DNA from: Endomicrobiaceae bacterium
Lineage (GTDB): Bacteria; Elusimicrobiota; Endomicrobiia; Endomicrobiales; Endomicrobiaceae
Direction of reading: 5' to 3'
NCBI GenBank assembly: GCA_028711215.1
Contig: JAQTSO010000004.1
Location: 16,333-80,332, forward strand
DNA length: 64,000 nt
Below, in pieces: positions 27,409-38,504 of this stretch; the stretch's first letter is position 1; the number at the start of each line of letters is the position of its first letter. The position numbers and the translations under genes were made by a program. The notes beneath the pieces were generated by a model, which searched no databases, was not told where the DNA came from, and saw only the letters and a program-made list of their open reading frames with translations.

Positions 27409-29394
27409 TTATAGCAAATCACTTGGGTCTAATTCCAAATTAACATAAGTTTCTGTAGGTATTTTCAAATCCGTAATTTGTTCTAAAATTACTTTTATTT
27501 CGCGTTTTTTTCCTTTTAAAATTATTTGCCATCTGTACGTTCCGTTTTGTTTTGCAATATAAGCCTGAGACGGACCTAACAATGTTATTTTATAACCAAA
27601 CTTATCTATCTTTTCCTGCAGATAAACATATACCTGTTTAATAAAATCTAAAGTTTTTTTATCATCTTTATTTCTAACGGTGACTTTTGCAATATCACAA
27701 AAAGGCGGATATTTCAACTCTTGTCTAAATTCTATTTCCTGTCCGTAAAATTGTTTATAATTGTATTGTTTTGCATTCACTAATGCATAATTATCAAGAT
27801 ATTTTGTCTGCACCAAAACTTTACCCTTAATATCGGCTCTTCCGCACCTTCCTGCAACCTGTGTAATTAATTGAAAAGTTTTTTCGGAAGAACGAAAATC
27901 CGGCAAGTATAAAGAGGTATCTGCATCAACAACACAAACCAGTGATATTCTTGAAAAATCAAAACCTTTGGCAACCATCTGGGTTCCCAGTAAAATATCA
28001 TATTCCTCATTTTTTATACCTTCATAAACTTTAGAATATATTTCTTTACTTTTAGCCGTATCGGCATCCAATCTGAATATCTTTGCATGAGGAAGTATTC
28101 GTTTTAATTCTTCTTCAACCCTTTGCGTACCGACTCCAAAAATTGCAAATTCTTTCCCGTTGCATTTATTACATTTTATAGGGAATTTTACTTCCGAACC
28201 GCAATAATGACATTTTAATATTTCAGGTTTTTTATGATATACCATTGAAACAGAACAGTTTTGACACTGATAAACCGTATCACATTTTTTACACATCAAA
28301 GTCGGAGAAAAACCTCTCCTGTTTAAAAATACTATTATTTGTTCTCTTCTTGCCAGTGCTTGTTTTATCGCTGAAATTAATTTGTTTGATAAAACCGATT
28401 CTTTATTTTTTATATCTTTTAAAGATATCATTTCTATTACCGGCATCTGTTTGTTATCTATTCTCTTTGGAAGCTCTAATAATTTTAAATGACCGTCAAT
28501 ACTTTTCTTATATGTTTCTATTGCAGGTGTAGCTGAACCTAAAACACATACGGCATTATTGTATTTTGCGCGCCATAAGGCAATCTCTTTTGCATCATAA
28601 CACGGTTTGTTATCTTGTTTATATGTTGATTCATGTTCTTCATCTATTACAATAAAACCTAAATTTGTAAAAGGCAAAAAAATTGCAGATCTTGCACCTA
28701 TTACAATCTTTATATCACCGGTTCTAACTGAATCAAATATTTTATATTTTTGTAACATTGACACACCGCTATGCCATAATGCGACGATGTCTCCGAATCT
28801 TTTTTTAATAATGCTTATAAATTGGGGTGTCAGTGCGATTTCAGGAAGCAAAAAAATAGCCGTTCTGTTCTTATCCAGTGTTTTTTGAATAGCTCTTAAA
28901 TAAATTTCAGTTTTACCTGAACCGGTTACACCATGCAACAAAAAATTTATATTTTTATTTACGGATATTGCATCATATATTTTATCTAATGATTCTTTTT
29001 GATATTCGGTAACTTTAAAATTGGGATTTTCTATTTTGGTTTTCTTACTGTTTTTTTTTGATGTTTTTCTTTTTGGAATTTTCATTGATATCGGAACTAT
29101 CGTAGAAAGTGCTTCCCCTACTGAACAAAGATATGTTTCAGATAACCAACCTGACATTTCTTTCATTTCTTTTGAAATAACGGGTTCATTGTCCAACACC
29201 TCAATAATATCTTTAAATTTTATTTTTTCATCACTTATTTCTTTTATATCAATTGCATAACCTGTAGTAATTCTGTTACCAAAAGAAACTTTTATCCTTC
29301 TGTCTATTATTTTTTCAGCATCTAATTTAGCCGGAACCGTATAATAAAAGGATTTATTTAAAGGTATTGGAATAACAACTTCGATAACTCTCAT
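27409..29394 (-). CDS. priA: Primosomal helicase PriA
   Basis: A superfamily-2 3'-5' DNA helicase that reloads the replisome at stalled forks. The 661 residues have an N-terminal DNA-binding domain (MRVIEVVIPIPLNKSFYYTV), Walker A GVTGSGKTEIY, Walker B IDEEHESTYK, helicase motif GSATPAIETY, and eight zinc cysteines in two clusters (CKKCDTVYQCQNC and CHYCGSEVKFPIKCNKC). GTQMVAKGFDF and QVAGRCGRA complete the helicase core. It starts one base downstream of the udg4 stop, so it is part of the long operon. Confidence 0.96.
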   Translation of the reverse strand: MRVIEVVIPIPLNKSFYYTVPAKLDAEKIIDRRIKVSFGNRITTGYAIDIKEISDEKIKFKDIIEVLDNEPVISKEMKEMSGWLSETYLCSVGEALSTIVPISMKIPKRKTSKKNSKKTKIENPNFKVTEYQKESLDKIYDAISVNKNINFLLHGVTGSGKTEIYLRAIQKTLDKNRTAIFLLPEIALTPQFISIIKKRFGDIVALWHSGVSMLQKYKIFDSVRTGDIKIVIGARSAIFLPFTNLGFIVIDEEHESTYKQDNKPCYDAKEIALWRAKYNNAVCVLGSATPAIETYKKSIDGHLKLLELPKRIDNKQMPVIEMISLKDIKNKESVLSNKLISAIKQALARREQIIVFLNRRGFSPTLMCKKCDTVYQCQNCSVSMVYHKKPEILKCHYCGSEVKFPIKCNKCNGKEFAIFGVGTQRVEEELKRILPHAKIFRLDADTAKSKEIYSKVYEGIKNEEYDILLGTQMVAKGFDFSRISLVCVVDADTSLYLPDFRSSEKTFQLITQVAGRCGRADIKGKVLVQTKYLDNYALVNAKQYNYKQFYGQEIEFRQELKYPPFCDIAKVTVRNKDDKKTLDFIKQVYVYLQEKIDKFGYKITLLGPSQAYIAKQNGTYRWQIILKGKKREIKVILEQITDLKIPTETYVNLELDPSDLL

Positions 29395-29395
29395 A

Positions 29396-30121
29396 TTATC
29401 TCTGTTTTAAATAGGATAGAACTTCTTTCATATCCTGCCATGTATCTTTTTTCAAATTTGGATTTCTAAGCAATGCGGCAGGATGAAATGTCGGCATTAA
29501 TTTGATGCCGTTATATGTCTTAAACTTTCCTCTTAAATTGCTGATAGTTTCTTCAGTATTTAATAAGCATCTTGTAGATGATGAACCCAAAGTTATTATT
29601 ACTTTAGGAGAAATTATTTCTATCTGTTTATCAAGATAACCTTTACATTTTGACATTTCTTCTTGTGTAGGCGGCCTGTCATTATTGGTTAACTCAGGAT
29701 TTGTAGGATCCTTCATCGGGTGACATTTTACTATATTTGCAATATAGATTGATTGTCTTGTATAGCCCATAGCTTCAATAATTTTATCAAGCAACGCACC
29801 TGCACGTCCTATAAACGGTTCGCCTTTATGGTCTTCCTTAAAGCCCGGACCTTCTCCGACAAACATAATCTCTGCATTTGGATTACCGACACCAAATACA
29901 AAATTCAATCTTGATTGTCCAAGAGAACATTTATTACAAACACATATTTTTTTTCTAAATATTTCCAATAACTCGCCGGCAGACTTTATTTGTTTTTGCT
30001 CTTTTACCATATTAGGTTTAGAAATTTCTTTACCGACAGAAATTTCGTCTTCCCCCCAGTTTTCATGTTCCCTAATTGCTGTTTTTGTAAGTTTTATAAG
30101 ATTTGATTTTGATGATTTCAT
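29396..30121 (-). CDS. Type-4 uracil-DNA glycosylase
   Basis: A family-4 (thermostable-type) Fe-S uracil-DNA glycosylase that removes uracil from DNA. Of 241 residues, the first 50 are variable. The core has the first cysteine pair in [10 protein letters not shown], the active-site [20 protein letters not shown] loop, ANIVKCHPM with a third cysteine, SKCKGYL with a fourth, and [11 protein letters not shown] short insertion ([12 protein letters not shown]) lies between the last two cysteines. The start overlaps the coaB end by 50 bp; AAAGAG before the ATG at 30121 supports it. Confidence 0.92.
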   Translation of the reverse strand: MKSSKSNLIKLTKTAIREHENWGEDEISVGKEISKPNMVKEQKQIKSAGELLEIFRKKICVCNKCSLGQSRLNFVFGVGNPNAEIMFVGEGPGFKEDHKGEPFIGRAGALLDKIIEAMGYTRQSIYIANIVKCHPMKDPTNPELTNNDRPPTQEEMSKCKGYLDKQIEIISPKVIITLGSSSTRCLLNTEETISNLRGKFKTYNGIKLMPTFHPAALLRNPNLKKDTWQDMKEVLSYLKQR

Positions 30122-30725
30122 TAATTATCTCTTTTGCTATGTATTGTTTTTTTGCCGATTTTAATTTCTTTTTTTTGCCGTCGCTGAAAATCAAATACGG
30201 ATTCGATTTTTCAGACGATATTGTATCTATCCCGTTAGCAATTATCAGATCAAGTTTCTTTTCTTTAAGTTTCTTTTTAGCATATCCGAGTATATTATCT
30301 GATTCAAGTGCGAAACCAACTACTGTTTTGTTATACTTATGTTCTGAGACATAACCGATTATATCAGGATTTTTTTTTAGTTTTAAATTTAAAATATTTT
30401 TATTTTTTTTAATTTTTATTTTTGAAAAAGAAACCGGAGCATAATCGGCAACTGCCGCAACACCGATAAAAATATCGGCAAATTTTAGATTTATTTTAAC
30501 TGCATCAAACATTTGCTTTGCACTTATTACATCTATTATTTTACATTTCTTTGACGATTTCATTTCTTCTGAAGGACCTTTAACAACAATAATATTAAAG
30601 CCTTTTTTTAACGCCTCTTCAACTATTGCTTTTCCCATTTTACCGGAAGAGGAATTAGAAATAAATCTTACAGGGTCAATATACTCTCTGGTCGGACCGG
30701 ATGTGATAAGAATTGTTTTTGTCAT
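30072..30725 (-). CDS. coaB: Phosphopantothenate-cysteine ligase (stand-alone CoaB)
   Basis: Second enzyme of the 4'-phosphopantothenate-to-phosphopantetheine pair, joining cysteine to phosphopantothenate. The 217 residues match only the ligase (DFP) half of bacterial Coa[23 protein letters not shown] at the N-terminus, the AAVADYAPV loop, the Lys-rich KIKIKKNK segment, and NPDIIGYV. It lies 12 bp after coaC, so the two activities that most bacteria fuse are on separate adjacent genes. Confidence 0.92.
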   Translation of the reverse strand: MTKTILITSGPTREYIDPVRFISNSSSGKMGKAIVEEALKKGFNIIVVKGPSEEMKSSKKCKIIDVISAKQMFDAVKINLKFADIFIGVAAVADYAPVSFSKIKIKKNKNILNLKLKKNPDIIGYVSEHKYNKTVVGFALESDNILGYAKKKLKEKKLDLIIANGIDTISSEKSNPYLIFSDGKKKKLKSAKKQYIAKEIINEIIKIKSYKTYKNSN

Positions 30726-30737
30726 AGATTTTTAATT

Positions 30738-31283
30738 TCAGATAATTTCTTTAATTATTGTCTCTACTATATTTTCAACAGACGCTAAATTCCCGTTGCC
30801 GACAGTACCACATGCAAGTTTACCGCTTTTGGGTTCCACAAATTTATAGCCGTAATCTTTCAGAGTCATTATATTCTTTTGTGTGGCTTGATGTTCCAAC
30901 ATATTTGTATTCATTGCCGGACATACTAAAATTTTGGCTTTTGTAGCAAGAACTGTCGAACAGACAAGATTATCTGCAAAACCATAAGCAAGTTTTGCAA
31001 TCGTGTTTGCAGTTGCAGGAACAACAACAACAATATCAGCTTTCTTTGCAAGGGATATGTGATCAATATCCCACGATTCTGTATTAAACATATCATGGTA
31101 AACTTTATTCTTTGATAATGTCTGAAATGTAAGCGGTGTAACAAATTTCATCGCATTTTCAGTCATAACACAAGTAACCATGGCATCTGCTGATATAAGT
31201 TTTCTAACTAAATCACAAACTTTATACACGGCAATACCACCACAGACAGCCAATATAATGTTTTTACCTTTTAGGTTTATCAT
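30738..31283 (-). CDS. coaC: Phosphopantothenoylcysteine decarboxylase (stand-alone CoaC)
   Basis: An FMN-dependent HFCD-family flavoprotein that decarboxylates phosphopantothenoylcysteine in coenzyme A synthesis. The 181 residues include the GGIAVYKVCDL flavin segment, the catalytic His in DIDHISLAKKAD, the ATANTIAKLAYGFADN motif, PAMNTNM for substrate binding, and the catalytic Cys in KLACGTVG. It overlaps or abuts rpoZ upstream and precedes coaB. Confidence 0.93.
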   Translation of the reverse strand: MINLKGKNIILAVCGGIAVYKVCDLVRKLISADAMVTCVMTENAMKFVTPLTFQTLSKNKVYHDMFNTESWDIDHISLAKKADIVVVVPATANTIAKLAYGFADNLVCSTVLATKAKILVCPAMNTNMLEHQATQKNIMTLKDYGYKFVEPKSGKLACGTVGNGNLASVENIVETIIKEII

Positions 31284-31540
31284 TACTGTTTTTCTTCTTG
31301 TTTTACTTGTTTAACAATTTTTTTCTTTTTTAATTCTGCTATTTCCGATTCTGTGTCTTGTTGTTTTTTACCCAACACATCTCTTACTGCCTTATCTAGC
31401 AACTGTATCTGAGATAAATGTTTATATCCTTCTTCGTCTTTTTTAACTTTTATCCATTCAATAGCCAGTTTTACAATTTCATACTTCCCCATTTTTGACT
31501 CAAAAAACACCTGATCTAAAGGTTTTTCAACTACACTCAT
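31283..31540 (-). CDS. rpoZ: RNA polymerase omega subunit
   Basis: An 85-residue protein that helps fold and assemble the beta' subunit. The core MGKYEIVKLAIEWIKVKKDE followed by an I-x-x-LDKAVRDVL helix follows the omega pattern (N-R-F-E-L-V-x-x-A, then A-L-x-E-I); a charged Lys/Glu tail follows. Similarity is modest, but the position between gmk and coaC is the usual rpoZ location. It ends on the coaC start (one base shared). Confidence 0.75.
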   Translation of the reverse strand: MSVVEKPLDQVFFESKMGKYEIVKLAIEWIKVKKDEEGYKHLSQIQLLDKAVRDVLGKKQQDTESEIAELKKKKIVKQVKQEEKQ

Positions 31541-31551
31541 TATACCGCTCC

Positions 31552-32145
31552 TTAAAATATTATTTTATTTCGTTTTATCGATAATCTTTCTGCTTTAATA
31601 ACGGATTTTACATCGTTTATACTTTCCTGAAGTTTATCATTGAATATCAAATAATCATATTTGTCGGCATATTTTATTTCTTTTTTAGCATTTTCAATTC
31701 TTGTATTTATTGTTTCTTTAGAATCTTTATTCCTTTTTACAAGCCTGTTTTTTAATTCTTTTAAAGTCGGCGTCATGATAAATAACATCAAAGCATTTTT
31801 ATATTGTTTCCTTATATTCAATGCACCCTGAACATCTATATCCAGCAATACATCTTTGCCTTTTGATAATGCCCCCTGCAATACAGCTTTACTTGTCCCG
31901 TAATAATTGTTATGAACTTTTGCCCACTCAATAAATTTGCCGGTTTTAATATCTTGCTTAAATTTTTTTTCATCAACAAAAAAATATTCTCTGCCGTTTT
32001 TCTCACCGGTTCTCGGATTTCTTGTTGTGGTTGATATGGAATAAACTATATTTTTGTCATCTTTTATAATAGCATCACAAATACTTGTTTTGCCGGCTCC
32101 TGACGGAGAAGAAACTATAATAATCATACCGTGTTTTTTATTCAT
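31552..32145 (-). CDS. gmk: Guanylate kinase
   Basis: Phosphorylates GMP to GDP with ATP. The 197-residue protein has the P-loop SSPSGAGKTSI at residues 12-22, the GMP-binding STTTRNPRTGEKNGREYFF segment, and the DIDVQGALNIRK and NRLVKRNKDSKETI lid motifs. Length is normal. Its start shares one base with the yebC stop (TAATG). Confidence 0.97.
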   Translation of the reverse strand: MNKKHGMIIIVSSPSGAGKTSICDAIIKDDKNIVYSISTTTRNPRTGEKNGREYFFVDEKKFKQDIKTGKFIEWAKVHNNYYGTSKAVLQGALSKGKDVLLDIDVQGALNIRKQYKNALMLFIMTPTLKELKNRLVKRNKDSKETINTRIENAKKEIKYADKYDYLIFNDKLQESINDVKSVIKAERLSIKRNKIIF

Positions 32146-32894
32146 TATACGCTAAATTTTTCCATGTCTTCCTTTGAAATATCAAAATTGGAAAACACAT
32201 TTTTCACATCATCATATTCTTCAAGTTCATCCATAAGTTTTATCATATGTTCTGCATCTGTACCTGTAAGTTTTACATATGTTTGGGGAAACATTGATAT
32301 TTCCGATGTTGAAATCTCAATATTCTTACTGCTAAGAGCATTTTTTACAGTTTCCAAATCCTCAGGCTTAGTATAAATCTCATAAACTTCATCTTCAACG
32401 GAAAAATCATCCGCACCGCTTTCAAGAGCAAGTGTCATGACCGTATCTTCATCGGAAGCGGTTTTATTTATTGATATATATCCTTTTCTTGAAAACATCC
32501 ATCCTACACAACCTGATTCTCCCATATTACCTGAATGTTTTGTAAACATTTTTCTGATGTCAGCTGATGTTCTGTTTTTATTATCCGTTGTAGTTTCAAT
32601 AATTAGTGCAACACCTGCCGGACCGTATCCTTCATATGTTATTTCTTCATACATAACACCCGGAATTTCACCTGTTCCGCGCTGTATGGCTTTTTTTATA
32701 TTATCCTGCGGCATATTTGCTTCTCTGGCATCATTCATTGCTTTTCTTAATCTGGCATTATTTTCAGGATTACCGCCGCTTTCTTTTGCCGAAACAACTA
32801 TTTCTCTGATAATTTTTGTAAAAACTTTACCTCTTTTTGAATCTGTTGCAGCTTTTTTGTGCTTAATACTGGCCCACTTATTATGACCTGACAT
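32145..32894 (-). CDS. yebC: YebC/PmpR-family protein
   Basis: A three-domain cytoplasmic protein of the YebC/TACO1 family, reported as a transcription regulator or translation factor for proline stretches, depending on the member. The 249 residues start MSGHNKWASIKHKKAATDSK, include NARLRKAMNDAREANMPQDN and YEGYGPAGVALIIE, and are of normal length. It lies 11 bp after the YwqK-repeat lipoprotein gene and upstream of gmk. Confidence 0.96.
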   Translation of the reverse strand: MSGHNKWASIKHKKAATDSKRGKVFTKIIREIVVSAKESGGNPENNARLRKAMNDAREANMPQDNIKKAIQRGTGEIPGVMYEEITYEGYGPAGVALIIETTTDNKNRTSADIRKMFTKHSGNMGESGCVGWMFSRKGYISINKTASDEDTVMTLALESGADDFSVEDEVYEIYTKPEDLETVKNALSSKNIEISTSEISMFPQTYVKLTGTDAEHMIKLMDELEEYDDVKNVFSNFDISKEDMEKFSV

Positions 32895-32905
32895 AACAAC
32901 ACCCC

Positions 32906-33820
32906 TTAATATCTTATTTTAAAAATTTGTTTTCCTGTACCGTCAAATGCCGTTCTTGAAATTTTTCTGCCGTTACTGTAAACATCTATATACAACGGAA
33001 CTTCCGAATTATTATTGCTGTATACTTTTGTGTCCCCGTCTAATTTCCCATTTTTATATTTTTCAATTTTATTTATAGCACCGTCTTCATAATAGGTTCT
33101 TGTTTCACCAACCAGTTTGTCCTGAGAATAGTTGTATTCTTTCATTAATATCCCGTTTGAAAAATATTCTTTACTGTATCCTTCTTTTTTACCCTTGTAA
33201 TATTCTGTTTCTGTTCTAACAGTACCGGTGACAAAAAATTCCTTATATAATCCGTCCAATATACCGTCATAATACTGTGCGGACACTAAAAGTGTATCAG
33301 TCGGAGAATATTTTCTCAATGTACCGTTTAATAAATTATTTTTGTACCCTGCCTCGCTTTTCTTGTTGCCGTTATCATAATATTCCGTAACTTGGCCTTC
33401 CAAATAACCGTTTTTATAATTTTTTACATATTCCAGGTTACCGTTCGAATAATATTTTTTATTTAGCCCCTCAAGTTTACCGGCATTATAATTAATTTCT
33501 GCTACAAGTTTTTTATCCATATCATACTGTTTAATTAAACCCTTCGGAGTTTCGCCCTCAAACAAAATAACTTTACCGGCTTTATCCAATTTTTCTTTGG
33601 CAATAATTTTATCATTAAGAACATACTCATATTCTCTGGGAATACCATTTGTCACAAGTACAAGTCTCTTTTCTGTATAAACAGGATTTTCGGATGCAAT
33701 TTGATCACCCGGTTCTGTTACCGATATTGGATACATTTCATTATTAATTTTTTGCGGCGAAGAGCAAGAAATTACTGAAAACATTAAAAACAATATCAGA
33801 TAGCCAAAAATACATTTCAT
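32906..33820 (-). CDS. Lipoprotein with YwqK/MORN-like repeats
   Basis: A 304-residue exported protein. The signal peptide ends in a lipobox (FSVISC, Cys19), so it should be lipid-anchored. The rest is a series of about eight imperfect 22-24-residue repeats with the pattern L-x-G-x-x-K-x-Y-x-x-G-x-x-x-x-E, as in YwqK/MORN_2 proteins (KLEGLNKKYYSNGNLEYVKN is one unit). Such repeats form extended beta-hairpin arrays; their function in envelope lipoproteins is unknown. Its start overlaps the atpC stop by one base, so it is translated with the ATP synthase operon, an odd placement. Confidence 0.85.
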   Translation of the reverse strand: MKCIFGYLILFLMFSVISCSSPQKINNEMYPISVTEPGDQIASENPVYTEKRLVLVTNGIPREYEYVLNDKIIAKEKLDKAGKVILFEGETPKGLIKQYDMDKKLVAEINYNAGKLEGLNKKYYSNGNLEYVKNYKNGYLEGQVTEYYDNGNKKSEAGYKNNLLNGTLRKYSPTDTLLVSAQYYDGILDGLYKEFFVTGTVRTETEYYKGKKEGYSKEYFSNGILMKEYNYSQDKLVGETRTYYEDGAINKIEKYKNGKLDGDTKVYSNNNSEVPLYIDVYSNGRKISRTAFDGTGKQIFKIRY

Positions 33821-34251
33821 TATTTTGCACCTCTATTTCTATTTTTAATTTTGATTTTATCAAAAAATTTTAATTCCAAAACTGCTTTTTGCAAATCATG
33901 TTCGTTAATTGCTGATGTTAATTTATCTTTCTTGTTCAATTGCTCTTCAGCATATTCTTTTGCTTTCTGTATTTTTTGTTCATCTAATTCTTCAGACCTT
34001 ACTGCAAAATCCGCTATTATACTTGCCACATTATTTGAAACTTCTAAAAAACCGCCCATAATGGCAATAAATTTCATTTCTCCTTCATGCTCTATTTCAA
34101 CCTGCCCACTTGATAATTTTGTAATTATATCAGCATGATCTGCAAGAATTGTAATAATGCCTGTTTCAGTAGGCAGAGTCATTTGGGATATTTCTCCGCT
34201 AAAAACTGACCCTTCAGGTGATAGTATATCTAATTTAAACAACTTTGTCAT
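33820..34251 (-). CDS. atpC: ATP synthase epsilon subunit
   Basis: Regulatory and coupling subunit of the F1 central stalk. The 143 residues show the N-terminal beta-sandwich (LDILSPEGSVFSGEISQMTL, GIITILADHADIITKLSSGQ, GGFLEVSNNVASIIAD) and a helical C-terminal arm with a basic extension. It is the last atp gene, 12 bp after atpD. Confidence 0.95.
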   Translation of the reverse strand: MTKLFKLDILSPEGSVFSGEISQMTLPTETGIITILADHADIITKLSSGQVEIEHEGEMKFIAIMGGFLEVSNNVASIIADFAVRSEELDEQKIQKAKEYAEEQLNKKDKLTSAINEHDLQKAVLELKFFDKIKIKNRNRGAK

Positions 34252-34263
34252 TGTATATTACCC

Positions 34264-35706
<1,443 letters not shown>

Positions 35707-35734
35707 CTACAAAAAAACATTTTTTTAAAAAAAT

Positions 35735-36580
35735 CTAACTTATAAGTCCGTTTGCCAAATCCAGTATTTCATTTGTAATTTTTTCCTGTCTTGATTTATT
35801 ATAAACAGTCGTTAAAAATATTGAAATATCTTTTGCATTTTCTTTTGAATTATTCATTGCCTGCATTCTTGCCGCCTGTTCGGATGCATAAGCATTCATT
35901 ATCATATCGTAAAATTCAACTTCAAAATAATACGGCATTAAACTTTCAAAAACGGATTTCGGAGAGGGTTCAAAAATATGAATCCCTTTATCCACAAAAC
36001 CTTTATCTATTTCAACCGGTGCCAAAACTGTCGTAATCGGTTGCTGAACCATACGGTTTTTAAAATTTGTATAAACAACTTCGACGCCGCAAATCTTTTT
36101 CTGTGCATAATAGGTTTCAATAAATTTCAACACATGTGTAAATTCGAAATATTTTGGAAAAGTCGTTCCCATATTAAACGATGCTATAACATTAAACCCG
36201 TTTTTTATACAGAAATTCTGTGCTTTTTTGCCTATGGTAACCACATAGTCATGCTTTGAAACTTTAGAAACAAACTCTAAAAAAAGATTTGCCAGTAATC
36301 CTCCGCACAAACCCTTATCCGGAGATATTATGTAGACCAATTTTTTATCTGTTACGGACTTTAATTTAAAAAATACATGTTCTGCCAGTTCATCACCATG
36401 TTTTGTTAAAAGCTTTTGAACTACGGTTTTAACTCTTTGTGCATATGGTCTGTTTTTTTCAACGGCACTTTGTGCTTTTTTAATTTTAGATGCAGCAATC
36501 ATTTCCATAGCTTTTGAAATCTGTGCTATGTTATTTGCTGTTTTTATTCTCTTTTTTATTTGTTGTAAACTTTCTGCCAT
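35735..36580 (-). CDS. atpG: ATP synthase gamma subunit
   Basis: Central rotary shaft of F1. The 281 residues start ESLQQIKKRIKTANNIAQIS and end with the paired C-terminal helix (MNAYASEQAARMQAMNNSKE, NKSRQEKITNEILDLANG), the two ends that form the coiled coil in the alpha3beta3 ring; DKGLCGGLLANLFLEF marks the central Rossmann part. It lies between atpA and atpD. Confidence 0.97.
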   Translation of the reverse strand: MAESLQQIKKRIKTANNIAQISKAMEMIAASKIKKAQSAVEKNRPYAQRVKTVVQKLLTKHGDELAEHVFFKLKSVTDKKLVYIISPDKGLCGGLLANLFLEFVSKVSKHDYVVTIGKKAQNFCIKNGFNVIASFNMGTTFPKYFEFTHVLKFIETYYAQKKICGVEVVYTNFKNRMVQQPITTVLAPVEIDKGFVDKGIHIFEPSPKSVFESLMPYYFEVEFYDMIMNAYASEQAARMQAMNNSKENAKDISIFLTTVYNKSRQEKITNEILDLANGLIS

Positions 36581-36636
36581 TTATTTATCCTAAAGTTAAA
36601 AATTTCGGCGCAATGATTTACTTTTTTTTACAAAAC

Positions 36637-38151
36637 CTAAACAAGCGTTTTCTTGCATTCATCTATTCTTTTTTTAAGTTCTGACAACGTATCTTCGTCT
36701 AATTTTTTATTTTCTGAAATTTTTAAAATTAATTCTTTTTGGTTAGTTTTAATAAATTCAATAATTTTATTTTCAATATCCGAAACTTTTTCTATGGGAA
36801 CATCATCTAAACAACCTGATGTTGCCGAGTATATTGCTATAACTTCCGATACTTCGTCATAAGGCCGGTATTGAGGCTGTTTTAATATCTCTGTTAATAC
36901 TTTACCTCTTAATATTTTCTTCAGCGTATCATTATCCAGATCAGAACCGAATTGGGCAAAACTTTGCAATTCTCTAAATTGAGATAATTCCAATCTTACA
37001 GGACCTGCAAGTTGTTTCATCGGTTTTGTCTGGGCAGCACCGCCGACTCTTGATACGGATAAACCTACATTTAATGCAGGTCTGACACCTGAATTAAACA
37101 AGTCCGCTTCGAGATATATTTGACCGTCGGTAATTGATATAACATTTGTCGGAATATATGCAGACACGTCATTTCCCTGGGTTTCAATAATAGGAAGTGC
37201 CGTTAATGTTCCTCCGCCGTTTTTATCTGAAAGTCTCACTGCTCTTTCAAGAAGTCTTGAATGCAAATAAAAAATATCACCGGGATACGCTTCTCTTCCG
37301 GCAGGTTTTCTGAGCAAAAGAGATAACTGTCTGTATGCCCAGGCATGTTTAGTTAAATCGTCATATACAACCAAAACATCTTCGCCTTTTTCAGTAAAAT
37401 ATTCTCCTATTGCACAAGCTGCAAACGGTGCAATATATTGAAGTGAGGCATTATCCGAGGCAGTTGCCGAAACAACTATCGTATAATCCAATGCACCCTC
37501 TTCTTTTAACTTTGCAACTATTCTTGCCACATTTGATCTTTTTTGTCCGATTGCACAATAAATACAAATAACTTTTTTTAATCCCAAATCTAATTTCTTT
37601 TGATTGATTATGGTATCAATTGCAATAGCCGTTTTACCTGTATTTCTGTCTCCGATAATAAGTTCTCTTTGTCCTCTTCCAATCGGAATCATGGCATCAA
37701 TTGCCTTAATACCTGTTTTTATAGGTCTGTCAACAGGGCTTCTTTCAATGATACCTGCCGCTATTTTTTCAAACGGATATAGTTTCCCGTCATCAATTTT
37801 CAATTCTTTTTCATCTAAAGGAAGTCCCAAAGGATCAATAACTCTGCCGATAAGTTTTTCAGATACATTTATACCTAAAATTTTACCGGTTGTAATAATT
37901 TTCATACCTCTTGTTACTTCAATATCTGAAAGTAATACTATATATACGGCATCTTCATCTAAATTTAATACTAATCCTTTTACTTTATTTTCAAATTCAA
38001 CTTCTTCTCCGTATCCGACACTTGAAAGTCCGGTAGCTCTGACGATACCGTCTCCTACAGTATCAACAACTCCATAATTAACAAGCTCCGGATTTATATT
38101 TACTGAATTTAGTTTTTCTTCAATTTGTTTTATAAGCTCTTCTGGTTTCAT
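36637..38151 (-). CDS. atpA: ATP synthase alpha subunit
   Basis: Non-catalytic nucleotide-binding subunit of F1. The 504 residues show Walker A GDRNTGKTAIA, the DDLTKHAWAYRQLSLLLRKP segment, the RPALNVGLSVSRVGGAAQ signature and a helical C-terminal domain. Its ATG overlaps the atpH stop by four bases (ATGA), so the two are translationally coupled. Confidence 0.99.
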   Translation of the reverse strand: MKPEELIKQIEEKLNSVNINPELVNYGVVDTVGDGIVRATGLSSVGYGEEVEFENKVKGLVLNLDEDAVYIVLLSDIEVTRGMKIITTGKILGINVSEKLIGRVIDPLGLPLDEKELKIDDGKLYPFEKIAAGIIERSPVDRPIKTGIKAIDAMIPIGRGQRELIIGDRNTGKTAIAIDTIINQKKLDLGLKKVICIYCAIGQKRSNVARIVAKLKEEGALDYTIVVSATASDNASLQYIAPFAACAIGEYFTEKGEDVLVVYDDLTKHAWAYRQLSLLLRKPAGREAYPGDIFYLHSRLLERAVRLSDKNGGGTLTALPIIETQGNDVSAYIPTNVISITDGQIYLEADLFNSGVRPALNVGLSVSRVGGAAQTKPMKQLAGPVRLELSQFRELQSFAQFGSDLDNDTLKKILRGKVLTEILKQPQYRPYDEVSEVIAIYSATSGCLDDVPIEKVSDIENKIIEFIKTNQKELILKISENKKLDEDTLSELKKRIDECKKTLV

Positions 38152-38504
38152 AAGTTCTCTCTTATATCTTTCATTATTTTTTCAACCATTGTTGAAACTG
38201 TATAGTCCAAAATATAGTCGCCAAAATTTATTTTTATCCCTGCTCCGATTTCTTCATCTTTTCTTACAAAAATAATATTTTTATCCGGAAACATTTTTTG
38301 AAATTTATTTTTTGATGTTTCTGACAAAACACCTGAATACTGGGCAACAACCGTTGCTTCTCTCCGTGCATTATTGAAATACCTCAGAAAAAGTTTCATG
38401 TCTGCTTTTGATAAATTATTAAGCATCCATTTTGAGACATTTTCCGATATTTCACCGCTTGCAACCACTGAATATGCAAGTTTTTTAATTTGTTCCTTTT
38501 TCAT
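38148..38504 (-). CDS. atpH: ATP synthase delta subunit, short form
   Basis: Peripheral-stalk protein that links F1 to the b subunits. At 118 residues it is about 60 shorter than the usual 175-180. The preserved part is the C-terminal domain: VVAQYSGVLSE, then the typical EIGAGIKINFGDYILDYTVS loop and final helix. The N-terminal six-helix domain that caps alpha is reduced to about 45 residues. No upstream in-frame start restores it, because atpF overlaps by 20 bp. This may be a genuine compact delta or one whose N-terminal role has moved to another subunit. Confidence 0.85.
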   Translation of the reverse strand: MKKEQIKKLAYSVVASGEISENVSKWMLNNLSKADMKLFLRYFNNARREATVVAQYSGVLSETSKNKFQKMFPDKNIIFVRKDEEIGAGIKINFGDYILDYTVSTMVEKIMKDIRENL

